Positions 46,939-58,368 of a DNA stretch of 64,000 nt are shown in pieces (position 1 is the first letter of the stretch; the number at the start of each line of letters is the position of its first letter). Origin of the DNA: Saccopteryx bilineata (taxonomy: Eukaryota; Chordata; Mammalia; Chiroptera; Emballonuridae); assembly GCF_036850765.1 (NCBI RefSeq), contig NC_089492.1:68510982-68574981 (forward strand). The letters are read 5' to 3'. Made by a program: the position numbers and the translations under genes. The notes beneath the pieces are model-generated. The model had not been told where the DNA came from. It made no database searches and was given only the letters and a program-made list of their open reading frames with translations.

Positions 46939-49900
46939 TCATATAGTTCTTAGTTTTTTTTCTGATTTACTTATTTCACTCCGTATAATGTTATCAAGGT
47001 CCATCCATGTTATTGTAAATGATCCGATGTCATCATTTCTTATGGCTGAGTAGTACTCCATAGTATATATGTACCAAAGCTTTTTAATCCACTCGTCCTC
47101 TGACGGACACTTGGGTTGTTTCCAGATCTTCGCTATGGTGAACAATGCTGCCACAAACATGGGGGTGCATTTCTCCTTTTCGAGCCGTTCTATGGTGTCC
47201 TTGGGGTATATTCCTAAAAGTGGGATAGCTGGGTCAAAAGGCAGTTCGATTTTCAGTTTTTTGAGGAATCTCCATACTGTTTTCCACAGAGGCTGCACCA
47301 GTCTGCATTCCCACCAGTAGTGTAGGAGGGTTCCCTTTTCTCCACATCCTCGCCAGCACTTATTCTGTGTTGTTTTGTTGATGAGCGCCATTCTGACTGG
47401 TTTGAGGTGATATCTCATTGTGGTTTTAATTTGCATTTCTCTAATGATTAGTGATGTTGAACATTCTTTCATATGCCTGTTGGCCATCTGTATGTCCTCT
47501 TTGGAGAAGTGTCTATTCATCTCTTTTTCCCATTTTTGGATTGGATTATTTGTCTTCCTGGTGTTGAGATTTACGAGTTCTTTATAAATTTTGGTTATTA
47601 ACCCCTTATCAGACGTATTGTCAAATATGTTCTCCCATTGTGTAGTTTGTCTTTTTATTCTGTTCTTGTTGTCTTTAGCTCTGCAAAAGCTTTTTAGTTT
47701 GATATAGTCCCATTTGCTTATCCTGTCTTTTATTTCACTTCCCCATGGAGATAAATCAGCAAATATATTGCTCTGAGAGATGTCGTAGAGCCTACTGCCT
47801 ATGTTTTCTTCTAAGATGCTTATGGTTTCACGGCCTACATTTAAGTCTTTTATCCATTTTGAGTTTATTTTTGTGAGTGGTGTAAGCTGGTGATCTAGTT
47901 TCATTTTTTTGCAGGTAGCTGTCCAATTTTCCCAACACCATTTGTTAAAGAGGCTATCTTTACTCCATTGTATTTCCTTGCCTTCTTTGTCAAATATCAG
48001 TTGTCCATAGAACTGTGGGTTTATTTCTGGGTTCTCTGTTCTGTTCCATTGATCTATATGCCTGTTCTTATGCCAGTACCAGGCTGTTTTGAGTACAATG
48101 GCCTTGTAGTATAACTTGATATCAGGAAGTGTGATACCTCCCACTTTCTTCTTCTTTTTTAAGATTGCTGAGGCTATTCATGTTCTCTTTTGGTTCCATA
48201 TAAATTTTTGGAATATGTGTTCTATATCTTTGAAGTATGTCATTGGTATTTTAATTGGTATTGCATTGAATTTATAGATTGCTTTGGGTAATATAGACAT
48301 TTTAATGATGTTTATTCTTCCTAACCATGAGCACGGTATATGCTTCCACTTGTTTGTATCTTCCTTGATTTCTTTTATCAATGCTTTGTAATTTTCCGAG
48401 TACAAGTCTTTAGTCTCCTTGGTTAAGTTTATTCCTAGGTACTTTATTTTTTTGGTTGTAATTGTGAAGGGGATTGTTTCCTTAATTTCTCTTTCTGACT
48501 GTTCATTGTTGGTGTGTAAAAATGCCTCTGATTTCTGAGTATTGATTTTATATCCTGCCACTTTGCTGAATTCATTTATCAGGTCCAGTAGCTTTTTGAC
48601 TGAGACTTTAGGGTTTTCTATATACAATATCATATCATCTGCAAATAATGATAGTTTTACTTCTTCTTTCCCCACTTGAATTCCTTTTATTTCTTCTTCT
48701 TGTCTGATAGCTGTGGCTAGGACTTCCAGGACCATGTTAAATAAGAGTGGTGAAAGGGGGCACCCCTGCCTTGTTCCTGATCTTAAGGGTATTGCTTTTA
48801 ATTTTTGCTCATTGAGTATGATGTTGGCTGTGGGTTTGTCATAGATGGCTTTTATCATGTTGAGGTATGTTCTCTGTATTCCCACTTTGCTGAAAGTTTT
48901 GATCATGAATGGGTGCTGGATTTTATCAAATGCTTTTTCTGCATCTATTGAAATTATCATATGGTTTTTCTCCTTCTTTTTGTTTATGTGATGAATCACA
49001 TTGATTGATTTACGAATATTGTACCATCCTTGCCTCCCCAGAATAAATCCCACTTGATCATGGTGTATGATTTTTTCCATATATTGTTGGATCCAGTTTG
49101 CTAATATTTTGTTGAAGATTTTAGCATCTATATTCATCAGAGATATTGGCCTATAATTTTCTTTCTTTGTGTTGTCTTTGCATGGTTTTGAAATCAGAAT
49201 TATGCTCGCCTCATAAAAGGAGCTTGGAAGTCTTCCTTCCTCTTGAATTTTTTGAAATATTTTGAGAAGGATAGGAGTTAGTTCTTCTTTGAATACTTGG
49301 TAGAATTCTGTTGTGAAGCCATCGGGCCCTGGACTTTTCTTTGTTGGGAGTTTTTTGATAACTGTTTTGATCTCCTTTGTTGTAATCGGTCTGTTTAGGT
49401 TTTCTGATTCTTCCAGATTGATTTTTGGAAGATTGTATGTTTCAAGGAATTTTTCCATTTCATCTAGGTTGTCTAGTTTCTTGGCATACAGTTCTTCATG
49501 GTATTTTCTTACAATATTTTGTATTTCTGTTGTGTCAGTTGTTATTTCTTCTCTCTCATTTCTAATTTTATTTATTTGAGTCCTCTCTTTCTTTTTTTTG
49601 GTGAGTCTAGTTAAAGGTTCATCAATCTTGTTTACCTTTTCAAAGAACCAGCTCCTTGTTTCATTGATCTTCTGTATTGTTTCTTTAGCATCTATGTCAT
49701 TTATTTCTGCTCTGATCTTTATTATTTCCTTCCTTCTACTACATTTGGGCTTTACTTGCTGTTCTTTTTCTAATTCTTTTAGATGCAGGGTTAAGTTGTT
49801 TATTTGAGCTTTTTCTAGCTTCCGAAAGTGTGCCTGTAATGCTATGAACTTCCCTGTCAGCACTGCTTTCGCTGTGTCCCATAAATTTTGAGTTGTTGTA

Positions 49901-50739
49901 TGCTCGTTGTCATTCGTTTCTAGGAATTTTTTTATTTCTTCTTTGATCTCATTCTTAATCCATTCATTATTTAACAACCTGCTATTTAGTTTCCATGTGT
50001 TTGAGAATTTTTGAGCTTTTCTGTTGTGATTCATTTCTAGTTTCATGCCGTTGTGATCGGAGAAAGTGCTTGATACAATTTCAGTCTTCTTAAATTTGTT
50101 GAGACCACTTTTGTGCCCTAACATGTGGTCTATCCTAGAGAATGTACCATGAGCACTTGAAAAGAATGTATATTCTGCTGCTTTAGGGTGAAAGGTTCTG
50201 AAGATATCTATTAAATCGAGTTGATCTACTGTTTCCAATAAGTCTGCTGTTTCTTTGTTAATTTTCTTTCTTGAGGATCTATCTAGTGATGTTAGTGGGG
50301 TATTGAAATCCCCTACTATTATAGTATTGCTGTTGATCTCGCCCTTTAAATCCATCAAAGTCTGCTTTATATATTTAAGTGCTCCTATATTAGGTGCATA
50401 GATATTTATAATATTTATATCTTCCTGTTGGATTACTCCCTTTATCATTATGTAGTGGCCTTCTTTATCTCTTACTATATCCTTTGTTTTAAAGTCCAAT
50501 TTGTCTGATATAAGTATTGTTACCCCAGCTTTTTTTTCATTTCCGTTTGCATGAAACGTTTTTTTCCATCCTTTTACCTTCAATCTATGTGTGTCTTTTG
50601 TTCTAAGGTGTGTCTCTTGTAGACAACATATGTATGGGTCCTGTTTTCTTATCCACGCAGCTACCCTATGTCTTTTGATTAGATCATTTAATCTATTTAC
50701 ATTTAAGGTTATTATTGATATGTATTCGTTTATTGCCAT
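46939..50739 (-). pseudogene. L1-1 ORF2 (endonuclease-reverse transcriptase), one internal stop
   Basis: ORF2 encodes the endonuclease and reverse transcriptase of target-primed reverse transcription. The frame runs from ATG (50737-50739) to the stop at 46939, with 1,266 codons of which only one, TGA at 48178-48180, is a stop; mammalian ORF2p is about 1,275 residues. The APE-type endonuclease has N13, E42 (QETH), Y114, D144/N146 (GDFN), D204 (RIDH) and D228/H229 (SDH). The RT has [11 protein letters not shown] with the catalytic pair D701/D702. The C-terminus has the CWRGC...H...C knuckle-like motif. The stop lies after FIWNQKR at a position compatible with CGA to TGA decay. A read-through-free product would hold EN and RT but lack the last third. 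Strand opposite to all other nearby frames; shadow frames on the plus strand are meaningless. Confidence 0.93.
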
Positions 50740-50748
50740 TTTCTTCTT

Positions 50749-51153
50749 CTTCTTCTTTTTTTTTTTTTGTATTTTTCTGAAGCTGGAAACGGGGAGAGAC
50801 AGTCAGACAGACTCCCGCATGTGCCCGACTGGGATCCACCCAGCACGCCCACCAGGGGCCACGCTCTGCCCACCAGGGGGCGATGCTCTGCCCCTCTGGG
50901 GCGTCGCTCTGCCGCGACCAGAGCCACTCTAGCGCCTGGGGCAGAGGCCAAGGAGCCATCCCCAGTGCCCGGGCCATCTTTGCTCCAACGGAGCCTTGGC
51001 TGCGGGAGGGGAAGAGAGAGACAGAGAGGAAGGAGGGGGGGCGGGGGTGGAGAAGCAAATGAGCGCTTCTCCTACGTGCCCTGGCTGGGAATCGAACCCG
51101 GGTCCCCCGCACGCCAGGCTGACGCTCTACCACTGAGCCAACCGGCCAGGGCC
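50749..51153 (-). mobile_element. GC-rich tRNA-headed SINE (405 bp) beside the ORF2 start
   Basis: Antisense SINE. Its head, at 51153 downwards, has a 7-8 bp acceptor-like pairing (gccctggc with gccagggc), an A box tggctcagtgg and a B box ggttcgattcc, so the pol III promoter is intact. The body holds 'gcccctggtgggc' twice and many CpGs, and ends in an A tail plus AAG repeats. Perfect 13-bp duplication ccattttcttctt (50736-50748 and 51154-51166), the left copy overlapping the ORF2 ATG. Dense CpG and low decay suggest recent insertion. Open frames of 147-154 codons across it on both strands are by-products of its GC content. Confidence 0.92.
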
Positions 51154-51215
51154 CCATTTTCTTCTTTAAAGGTGTATTCCATTTTCTGCTCTATTCTTTT
51201 CCCACTTTGATCTGT

Positions 51216-52324
51216 TTACAACAGGCCCCTTAACATTTCCTGCAGCATTGGTTTGGTTGTAATGAATTCCTTGAGTTGTTTTTTGTCTGGGAAGCTTTTT
51301 ATTTCTCCTTCGATTTTAAACGATAGCCTTGCTGGATAAAGTAGTCTTGGTTGTAGGTTCTTGTTTTGCATTACTTTGAATATTTCTTGCCATTCCCTTC
51401 TGGCCTCAAGAGTTTCTGTTGAGAAGTCAGATGTCATCCTTATGGGGGCTCCTTTGTAGGTGATAACTTTTTTTTCTCTTGCAGCTTTTAATATTTTCTC
51501 TTTATCGCTTAGCTTTGGTATTTTAATTATGATGTGTCTTGGTGTAGGTTTCTTTGGGTTTCTCTTTAATGGAGTCCTCTGTGCTTCTTGGATTTGTGAG
51601 AGTTTCTCTTGTATTAATTTAGGGAAGTTTTCAGCTATGATATGATTGAACAAAGTCTCTATCCCTTGTTCTTTTTCTTCTTCTTCAGGAACCCCTATGA
51701 TGCGGATGTTATTTCTCTTCATGTTGTCACAGAGCTCTCTAAGAGTTTCCTCTGACCTTTTGAGTCTCCTTTCTCTTTTCTTCTCTGCTTTCATGCCTTC
51801 ATTCCAGTTGTCCTCTAACTCGCTGATTCAATCCTCTGCTCTATCTATCCTGTTTTTTTTTTATTTTTTTTAATTTTATTTATTGATTTTTTAGAGAGAG
51901 AGAAGTGAGAAAGAGAGACAGAGAGAGAGAGAATGGGGAGGAGCAGGAAGCATCAACTCCCATATGTGCCTTGACCAGGCAAGCCCAAGGTTTCGAACCG
52001 GTGACCTCAGTGTTCCAGGTCGACGCTTTATCCCACTGCGCCACCACAGGTCAGGCTATCTATCCTGTTTTTAATTCCTTCCATTGTGGTCTTTATTTCT
52101 GATATTGTATTTGTCATCTCCAACTGATTCTTTTTTATACTTGCTATTTGTTTATTTAGGTTTTCATACTGACCCTCTATTGTTGTTCTAAGATCCGTAA
52201 GCATCCTTACAATCATTATTTTGAACTCCGCATCTGGAAGTTTGATTATTTCTATATCACTCAGTTCATCTCTCGAAGATGTCTCTTGTGGTTTCATTTG
52301 GATTGCACTCCTTTGTCTTCTCAT
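51216..52324 (-). pseudogene. L1-1 ORF1 (RNA-binding chaperone), SINE-interrupted
   Basis: ORF1 makes the trimeric coiled-coil RNA-binding protein that coats L1 RNA. The N-terminal part (52324-52057) starts MRRQRSAIQMK and reads into the coiled coil (NTISEIKTTMEGIKNRID). A SINE with duplication interrupts it at 51858-52056. After the SINE there is one in-frame TGA at 51828-51830 where related copies read AED-R/Q-ISELED (C to T at a CpG is likely). The rest, ending at 51216, has the RRM-like domain (KRNNIRIIGVPEEEEKEQGI) and the C-terminal domain (FSTETLEARREWQEIFKVMQ) intact. It ends at LQEMLRGLL, shorter than the ORF1 of L1-3. Confidence 0.9.
51858..52056 (-). mobile_element. Rhin-type SINE inside L1-1 ORF1
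   Basis: Antisense short-type SINE: T-rich tail, GAGA tract, 'tgaccaggcaagcccaaggt', 'cgaaccggtgacctcag', head complement cgccaccacaggtcaggc. Perfect 16-bp duplication tatctatcctgttttt (51842-51857 and 52057-52072). It adds an early stop to ORF1. Confidence 0.95.
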
Positions 52325-52500
52325 CCTCTTTTTTGGGTGTTTTATTTATAGAGTTGGTTGAGTCTAGGCTTGGTGTTGTCTGCCTCCAGTTTTCAGTTGT
52401 GTTATTTCTAGGTCTTCTTGGGTTGGTATCAGCTGTTATCTGTAATCCACTTTCAGATTTGGGCAGCTTTGAAGTCTTGATTTGTTTGTTTTCTTAACAG

Positions 52501-53367
52501 GTGATAGTCTTGTATTGTTTCTTTAGCATCTATGTCATTTATTTCCACTCTGATCTTTATTATTTCCTTCCTTCTACTTCCTCTGGGCTTTATTTGTTGT
52601 TCTTTTTCAGTTCTTTTAGATGCAGTGTTAAATGTTTATTTGATATTTTTTCTTGCTTCTTAAGGTATGCCTGTAATGCTATGAACTTCCCTCTTAGGAC
52701 TGCTTTTGCTGTTCCCTAAATTTTGAGTTGCTGTATGTTCATTTTCATTTGTTTCAAGGAAATTTTTGATTTCTTCCTTGCTCTTGTTGGTAACCCATTC
52801 ATTGTTTAATAACATGCTGTTTAGTCTCCAAGTGTTTGAATGTTTTTCAGTTTTTCTATTGTAGTTGATTTCTAGTTTCATGTCATTGTGATCAGAGAAG
52901 ACGCTTGATATAATTTCAATCTTCTTAAATTTATTGAGACTTGTTTTGTGTCCTAACATGTGGTCTATCCTAGAGAATGTACTATGAGCACTTGAAAAGA
53001 TTGTATATTCTGCTGCTTTGGGGTGAAAGGTTCTTATGATATCTATTAGATCCAGTTGATCTAGTGTGTCATTTAAGGCTACAGTTTCTTTGTTAAATTT
53101 TTTTCTGGAGGATCTATCCATTGATGTTAGTGTGGTATTAATATCCCCTACTATTATAGTATTGCTGTTGATCTCGTCCTTTATGTCCATCAAAATCTGC
53201 ATTATATATTTTGGTGCTTCTATATTAGGCACATAGATGTTTACAATAGTTATATCTTCCTGTTTGATTGCCTTCTTTATCTTTATGTAGTGACCTTCTT
53301 TATCCCTTACCTTGGTTTTAAAGTCTATTTTGTCAGATATAAGTATTGCTACCTCAGCTTTCTTTTC
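52501..53367 (-). mobile_element. L1-2, left part: ORF2 endonuclease region
   Basis: Matches 49670-50530 of L1-1 base by base with moderate divergence. It covers the linker and the endonuclease, including readable [25 protein letters not shown] and FSDHNDMKLE on the minus strand at 53232-52660. D is replaced within the GDFN box (GDIN). It is cut at the left (about 52501) against the L1-1 5' end. At the right it stops at the L1-3 insertion; its continuation is at 60603. Confidence 0.9.
52660..53232 (-). pseudogene. L1-2 ORF2 endonuclease fragment
   Basis: 190 open codons of an APE-type L1 endonuclease (PNIEAPKYIMQILMDIKDEI ... [12 protein letters not shown] ... SDHNDMKLEINYN). It keeps the aspartate/histidine motifs but has an altered GDFN box. 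Fragment of the older L1-2; the N-terminal endonuclease codons lie at about 60620-60823 beyond L1-3. Confidence 0.85.
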
Positions 53368-56300
53368 TTTTAAATAATTTTATTTTTTAATGGGGTGACA
53401 TCAATAAATCAGGATACATATATTCAAAGATAACATGTCCAGGTTATCTTGTCATTCAATTATGTTGCATACCTATCACCCAAAGTTAGATTTTCCTCTG
53501 TCACCTTCTAACTAGTTTTCTTTGTGCCCCTTCCTCTCCCCCTTTTCCTCTCCCTCTCCCCCCTCTCCCCATAACCAACACACTCTTATCAATGTCTCTT
53601 AGTCTCACTTTTATGTCCCACCTACATATGGAATAATGTAGTTCCTGTTTTTTTTCTGATTTACTTATTTCACTTTGTATAATGTTATCAAGATCCCACC
53701 ATTTTGCTGTAAATGATCTGATGTCATCATTTCTTATGGCTGAGTACTATTCCATAGTGTATATGTGCCACATCTTCTTTATCCAGTCATCTATTGATGG
53801 GCTTTTTGGTTGTTTCCATGTCTTGGCCACTGTGAACAATGCTGCAATGAACATGGGGCTGCATGTGTCTTTATGTATCAATGTTTCTGAGTTTTTGGGG
53901 TATATACCCAATAGAGGGATTGCTGGGTCATAAAGTAGTTCTATTTTCAGTTTTTTGAGGAACCACCGTACTTTCTTCCATAATGGTTGTACTACTTTAC
54001 ATTCCCACCAACAGTGTATGAGGGTTCCTTTTTCTTCACAGCCCCTCCAACATTTGCTATTACCTGTCTTGTTAATAATAGCTAATCGAACAGATGTGAG
54101 GTGGTATCTCATTGCAATTTTGATTTGCATTTCTCTAATAACTAAAGAAGATGAGCATCTTTTCATATATCTGTTGGCCATTTGTATTTCTTCCTGGGAG
54201 CAGTGTCTGTTCATGTCCTCTTCCCATTTTTTTATTGGATTGTTTGTTTGTTGTTAAGTTTTATGAGTTCTTTGTATATTTTGGATATTAGGCCCTTATC
54301 TGAGCTGTTGTTTGAAAATATCATTTCCCATTTAGTTGGCTGTCTGTTTATTTTGTTTTCAGTTTCTCTTGCTGAGCAAAAACTTCTTAGTCTGATGTAG
54401 TCCCATTCATTAATTTTTGCCTTCACTTCTCTTGCCTTTGGAGTCAAATTCATAAAATGCTCTTTCAAACCCAGGTCCATGAGTTTAGTACCTATGTCTT
54501 CTTCTTTGTACTTTATTGTTTCAGGTCTTATGTTTAGATCTTTGATCCATTTTGAGTTAATTTTATTACAGGGGGACAAACTGTAGTCCACTTTCATTCT
54601 TTTGCATGTGGCTTTCCAGTTTTCCCAGCACCATTTATTGAAGAGGCTTTCTTTTCTCCATTGTGTGTTTTTGAACCCTTTATCAAAAATTATTTGACTA
54701 TATATATGTGGTTTTATTTCTGGGTTTTCTATTCTGTTCTATTGGTCTTAGTGTCTATTTTTCTGCCAATACCATGCTGTTTTGATTGTCGTGGCTCTAT
54801 AATATAGTTTGAAGTCAGGTAGTGTAATGCCCCCAGCTTCATTCTTTTTCTTTAGGATTGCTTTGGCTATTTGGGTTTTCTTATAGTTCCATATGAATAT
54901 GATGATTTTTTGCTCCATTTCTTTAAAAAATGTCACTGGAATTTTGATGGGAATTGCATTAAATTTGTATATTGCTTTGGGTAATATGGCCATCTTAATT
55001 ATATTTATTCTTCCTAACCAAGAACAAGGAATATTCTTTCATCTCATTATATCTTTTTCAATTTCCCTTAACAACAGTTTATATTTTTCATTATATAAGT
55101 CCTTTACATTCTTTGTTATGTTTATTCCTAGGTATTTTTTTTGTTGTTGTTGCAATCGTGAAGGGGATTATTCTTTTGAGTTCATTCTCAAATGTTTCAT
55201 TGTTGGCATATAGAAAGGCTATTGCTTCTGTATGTTAATTTTGTATCCTGCGACCTTACTGTATTGGCTTATTGTTTCTAGTAGTATTTTTGTGGATTCT
55301 TTGGGGTTTTCGATGTATAGGATCATCTCATCTGCAAAAGGTGATACCTTTACTTCTTCTTTTCCGATATGGATGCCTTTTATTTCTTTGTCTTGTCTGA
55401 TTGCTCTGGCTAGAACCTCTAGTACCACATTAAATAAGAGTGGAGAGAGTGGACAACCTTGTCTTGTTCCTGATTTAAGGGGGAAAGCCTTCAGTTTTGT
55501 GTCATTTAATATGATGTTAACTGATGGTTTATTATATATGGCCTTTATCATGTTGAGATATTTTCCTTCTATACCCATTTTGTTGAGAGTCTTAAACATA
55601 AAATTGTGTTGTATTTTATTGAAAGCCTTTTCCGCGTCTATTGATAAGATCATGTGGTTTTTGTTCTTTGTTTTGTTGATATGGTGTATTACGCTAACCG
55701 TTTTACATATGTTGAACCATCCTTGAGATTCTGGGATGAATCCCACTTGATCATGATGTATTATTTTTTTAATATGTTGTTGTATTTGATTTGCTAGTAT
55801 TTTGTTTAGTATTTTAGCATCTGTATTCATTAGAGATATTGGTCTGTAGTTTTCTTTTTTTGTGCCATCCTTGCCAGGTTTTGGTATGAGGGTTATGTTG
55901 GCCTCATAAAATGTGTTTGGTAGTATTGCTTCTTCTTCGATTTTTTGGAAGACTTTCAGTAGAATAGGAACCAAGTCTTCTTTGAATGTTTGATAAAATT
56001 CTCTGGTATAGCCGTCTGGGACTGGACTTTTATTTTTAGGGAGGTTTTTAATGTTTTTTTCTATTTCTTCTCTACTAATAGGTCTGTTTAGGCTTTCTGC
56101 TTCTTCTTGACTCAGTCTAGGAAGGTTGTATTGTTCTAGGAATTTATCCATTTCTTCTAGGTTGTTGAATTTGGTCGCATAAAGTTTTTCATAGTATTCT
56201 ACAATAATTTTTTGTATTTCTACAGTGTCCGTGGTGATTTCTCCTCTTTCATTTTGGATTTTGTTTATATGAGTTCTTTCTCTTTTTTCCTTGGTGAGTC

Positions 56301-56690
56301 TTGCCAACGGTTTGTCAATTTTGTTGATCTTTTCAAAGAACCAGCTTCTTGTTCTATTAATTTTTTCTATAGCTTTTCTGTTCTCTATTTTATTTATTTC
56401 TGCTCTGATTTTTATTATCTCCTTTCTTCGGCTGGTTTTGGGTTGTCTTTGTTCTTCTTTTTTCTAGTTCCTTAAGGTGTGAAGTTAAGTGGTTGACTTG
56501 GGCTCTCTCTTGTTTGTTCATATATGCCTGAAGTGATATGAACTTCCCTCGTATCACTGCTTTTGCTGCATCCCATAGATTCTGATATGTCATATTGTCA
56601 TTTTCATTTGTCTGTATATATATTTTGATCTCTGCACTTATTTCTTCTTTGACCCATTCATTTTTTATTTTTTATTTTTTTAATTTTTTT

Positions 56691-56830
56691 TTAAAACAAT
56701 ACATATTTATTTTTTCTTTTACAGTTCTGGAGATCTTAAGTCCTAAATTAGTTTCCCTGGGCTAAAGTCAAGGCATGAGCAGGCTGGCTCCTTCTGGAGT
56801 TCTGTGCGGGATTCCATTCCTTGCCTTTTC
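56691..56830 (-). repeat. Transduced flank: MLT1/MaLR-like LTR 3' part
   Basis: In the minus orientation it reads from aaaaggcaaggaatgg, past ctccagaaggagccagcctg and gactttagcccagggaaact, to ctccagaactgtaaaag and an AATAAA, with tgtattgttttaa just before the second tail. That order is the end of MLT1-type ERVL-MaLR LTRs, including their poly(A) signal region, recognised from memory. Non-coding old LTR fragment, here a passenger of L1-4. Confidence 0.75.
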
Positions 56831-57107
56831 TTTCTTTTTTTTTTTAATAAATTTTTATTAATGGTAATGGGATGACATTAATAAATCAGGGTACATATAT
56901 TCAAAGAAAACATGTCTAGGTTATTTTGTCATTAAATTATGTTGCAAACCCCTCGCCCAAAGTCATATTGTCCTCCGTCACCCTCCATCTAGTTCTCTGT
57001 GCCCCTCCCCCTCCCCCTAACTCTCTCCCTCCCTCCCTCCCATGTCCTCCCTCCCCCCCCACCCTTGGTAACCACCACACTCTTGTCCATGTCTCTTAGT
57101 CTCATTT

Positions 57108-57393
57108 TTATGTTCCACCAATGTATGGAATCATGTAGTTCTTTTTTTTTTCTGATTTACTTATTTCACTCCTTATAATGTTATCAAGATCCCACCATTT
57201 TGCTGTAAATGATCTGATGTCATCATTTCTTATGGCTGAGTAGTATTCCATAGTGTATATGTGCCACATCTTCTTTATCCAGTCTTCTATTGAAGGGCTT
57301 TTTGGTTGTTTCCATGTCTTGGCCACTGTGAACAGTGCTGCAATGAACATGGGGCTACATGTGTCTTCACGTATCAATGTTTCTGAGGTTTTG
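57108..57393 (-). pseudogene. L1-4 ORF2 C-terminal fragment
   Basis: About 90 open codons of the L1 ORF2 extreme C-terminus ([20 protein letters not shown] ... [14 protein letters not shown]). Nearly identical to the equivalent segment of L1-3 at 53747-53900, so the two belong to related subfamilies. 5' truncation removed everything upstream. Confidence 0.9.
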
Positions 57394-58368
57394 TGACCCA
57401 TTCATTTTTTAAAAGTATGTTGTTTAGTTTCCACATTTTTGTGGGATTTTTTTTCTCTTTTTTGCAGTTGAATTCTAGTTTCAAGGCTTTATGATCAGAA
57501 AATATGCTTGGTACAACTTCGATTTTTCTGAATTTGCTTATGTTGTTTTTGTGGCCCAATATATGGTCAATTCTTGAGAATGATCCATGTACACTGGAGA
57601 AAAATGTATACTCAGTCACTTTGGGATGAAATGTCCTGTAGATGTCTATCATATCCAGGTGCTCTAGTGTTTTGTTTAAGGCCACTATATCTTTGTTGAT
57701 TCTCTGTTTGGATGACCGATCTAGAGCCATCAGCAGTGTATTGAGGTCTCCAAGTATGATTGTATTTTTGTCAGTTTTTGTTTTAAGGTCAATAATTAGC
57801 TGTGTTATATATTTGGTGCTCCACAGTTTGGTGCATATATATTAAGAATTGTTATGTCTTCTTGATTCAGTGTCCCCTTAGCTATTACAAAATGGCCATT
57901 TTTGACTCTGAGTACTTTTGCTGTCTTGTAGTCAGCATTATCAGATATGAGTATGGCTATGCCTGCTTTTTTTTGGATGTTATTTGCTTGGAGTATTGTT
58001 TTTCAGCCTTTCACTTTGAATTTGTTTTTATCCTTGTTACTTAGATGAGTTTCCTGTAGGCAGCATACAGTTGGATTTTCTTTTTTAATCCATTCTGCTA
58101 CTCTGTGCCTTTTTATTGGTGAGTTTAATCTGTTTACATTTAGTGTAATTATTGACACTTGTGAGTTCCCTATTGCTATTTTATAGATAGCTTTCTGTTA
58201 GTTTTGTGTCTTGTTTGATCCTTCTCTTTCATTTTTCTATCTTTTGTTTTTATTTGGTTGTATTCCATATATCTTTCCTCTGTTGCTATCTTTTTTAAAT
58301 CATGTGCTTCTGTGGTGGTTTTTTCAATGGTGGTTATCTTTAAGTAATGAAAAGGGTTCCTACCCTGT

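Larger units (their letters stand above)
46640..52500 (-). mobile_element. L1-1: young antisense L1, nearly intact coding region
   Basis: Order on the minus strand: short 5' UTR remnant (52500-52325), ORF1 (52324-51216), spacer, ORF2 (50739-46939), 3' UTR with G-rich tract (46938-46640). Two SINEs have landed in it (51858-52056 in ORF1 and 50749-51153 in the spacer). ORF2 is continuous but for one TGA. Only about 175 bp of 5' UTR remains, so the promoter is lost and the copy is 5'-truncated. No target-site duplication was found between the flanks. The protein-level condition shows this is the youngest of the long L1s here. Confidence 0.93.
56668..57393 (-). mobile_element. L1-4: 5'-truncated L1 with a 3' transduction, nested in L1-3
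   Basis: Perfect 18-bp duplication tgacccattcatttttta (56650-56667 and 57394-57411) within L1-3 ORF2. On the minus strand: ORF2 C-terminus (57393-about 57120, ending KSEKK), 3' UTR, L1 poly(A) (complement at 56831-56845), then non-L1 sequence (56830-56691) and a second A/T-rich tail (56690-56668). Two tails around non-L1 sequence within one duplication define a 3' transduction. The host L1 reading frame continues correctly across the duplication. Confidence 0.9.
53648..58179 (-). pseudogene. L1-3 ORF2, decayed and split by L1-4
   Basis: Starts at 58177-58179, where the L1-1 ATG is ATA (then [15 protein letters not shown] by translation). Endonuclease fragments are readable at 57730-57412 (SFSRIDHILGH, FSDHKALKLEF). 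The insertion L1-4 follows. RT is open for 362 codons at 56307-55219 ([20 protein letters not shown]; the catalytic box reads FADEMILY, so the second aspartate is changed). The C-terminal part at 54993-53747 has [18 protein letters not shown]. Multiple stops and frame shifts; an inactive remnant. Confidence 0.9.

Noticed and set aside
49313..49807. Hydrophobic plus-strand frames suggesting membrane proteins
   Set aside because: They are the complement of L1 ORF2; hydrophobic Phe/Leu/Ser-rich shadows are expected opposite Lys/Glu-rich coding sequence.
51080..51153. Possible tRNA gene (minus strand)
   Set aside because: Good A and B boxes and paired acceptor arms, but it continues without a terminator into a SINE body with A tail and target duplication.
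50693..51157. Open frames of 147-154 codons on both strands
   Set aside because: They lie in the GC-rich SINE at 50749-51153, which lacks stops because of base composition. No protein motif.
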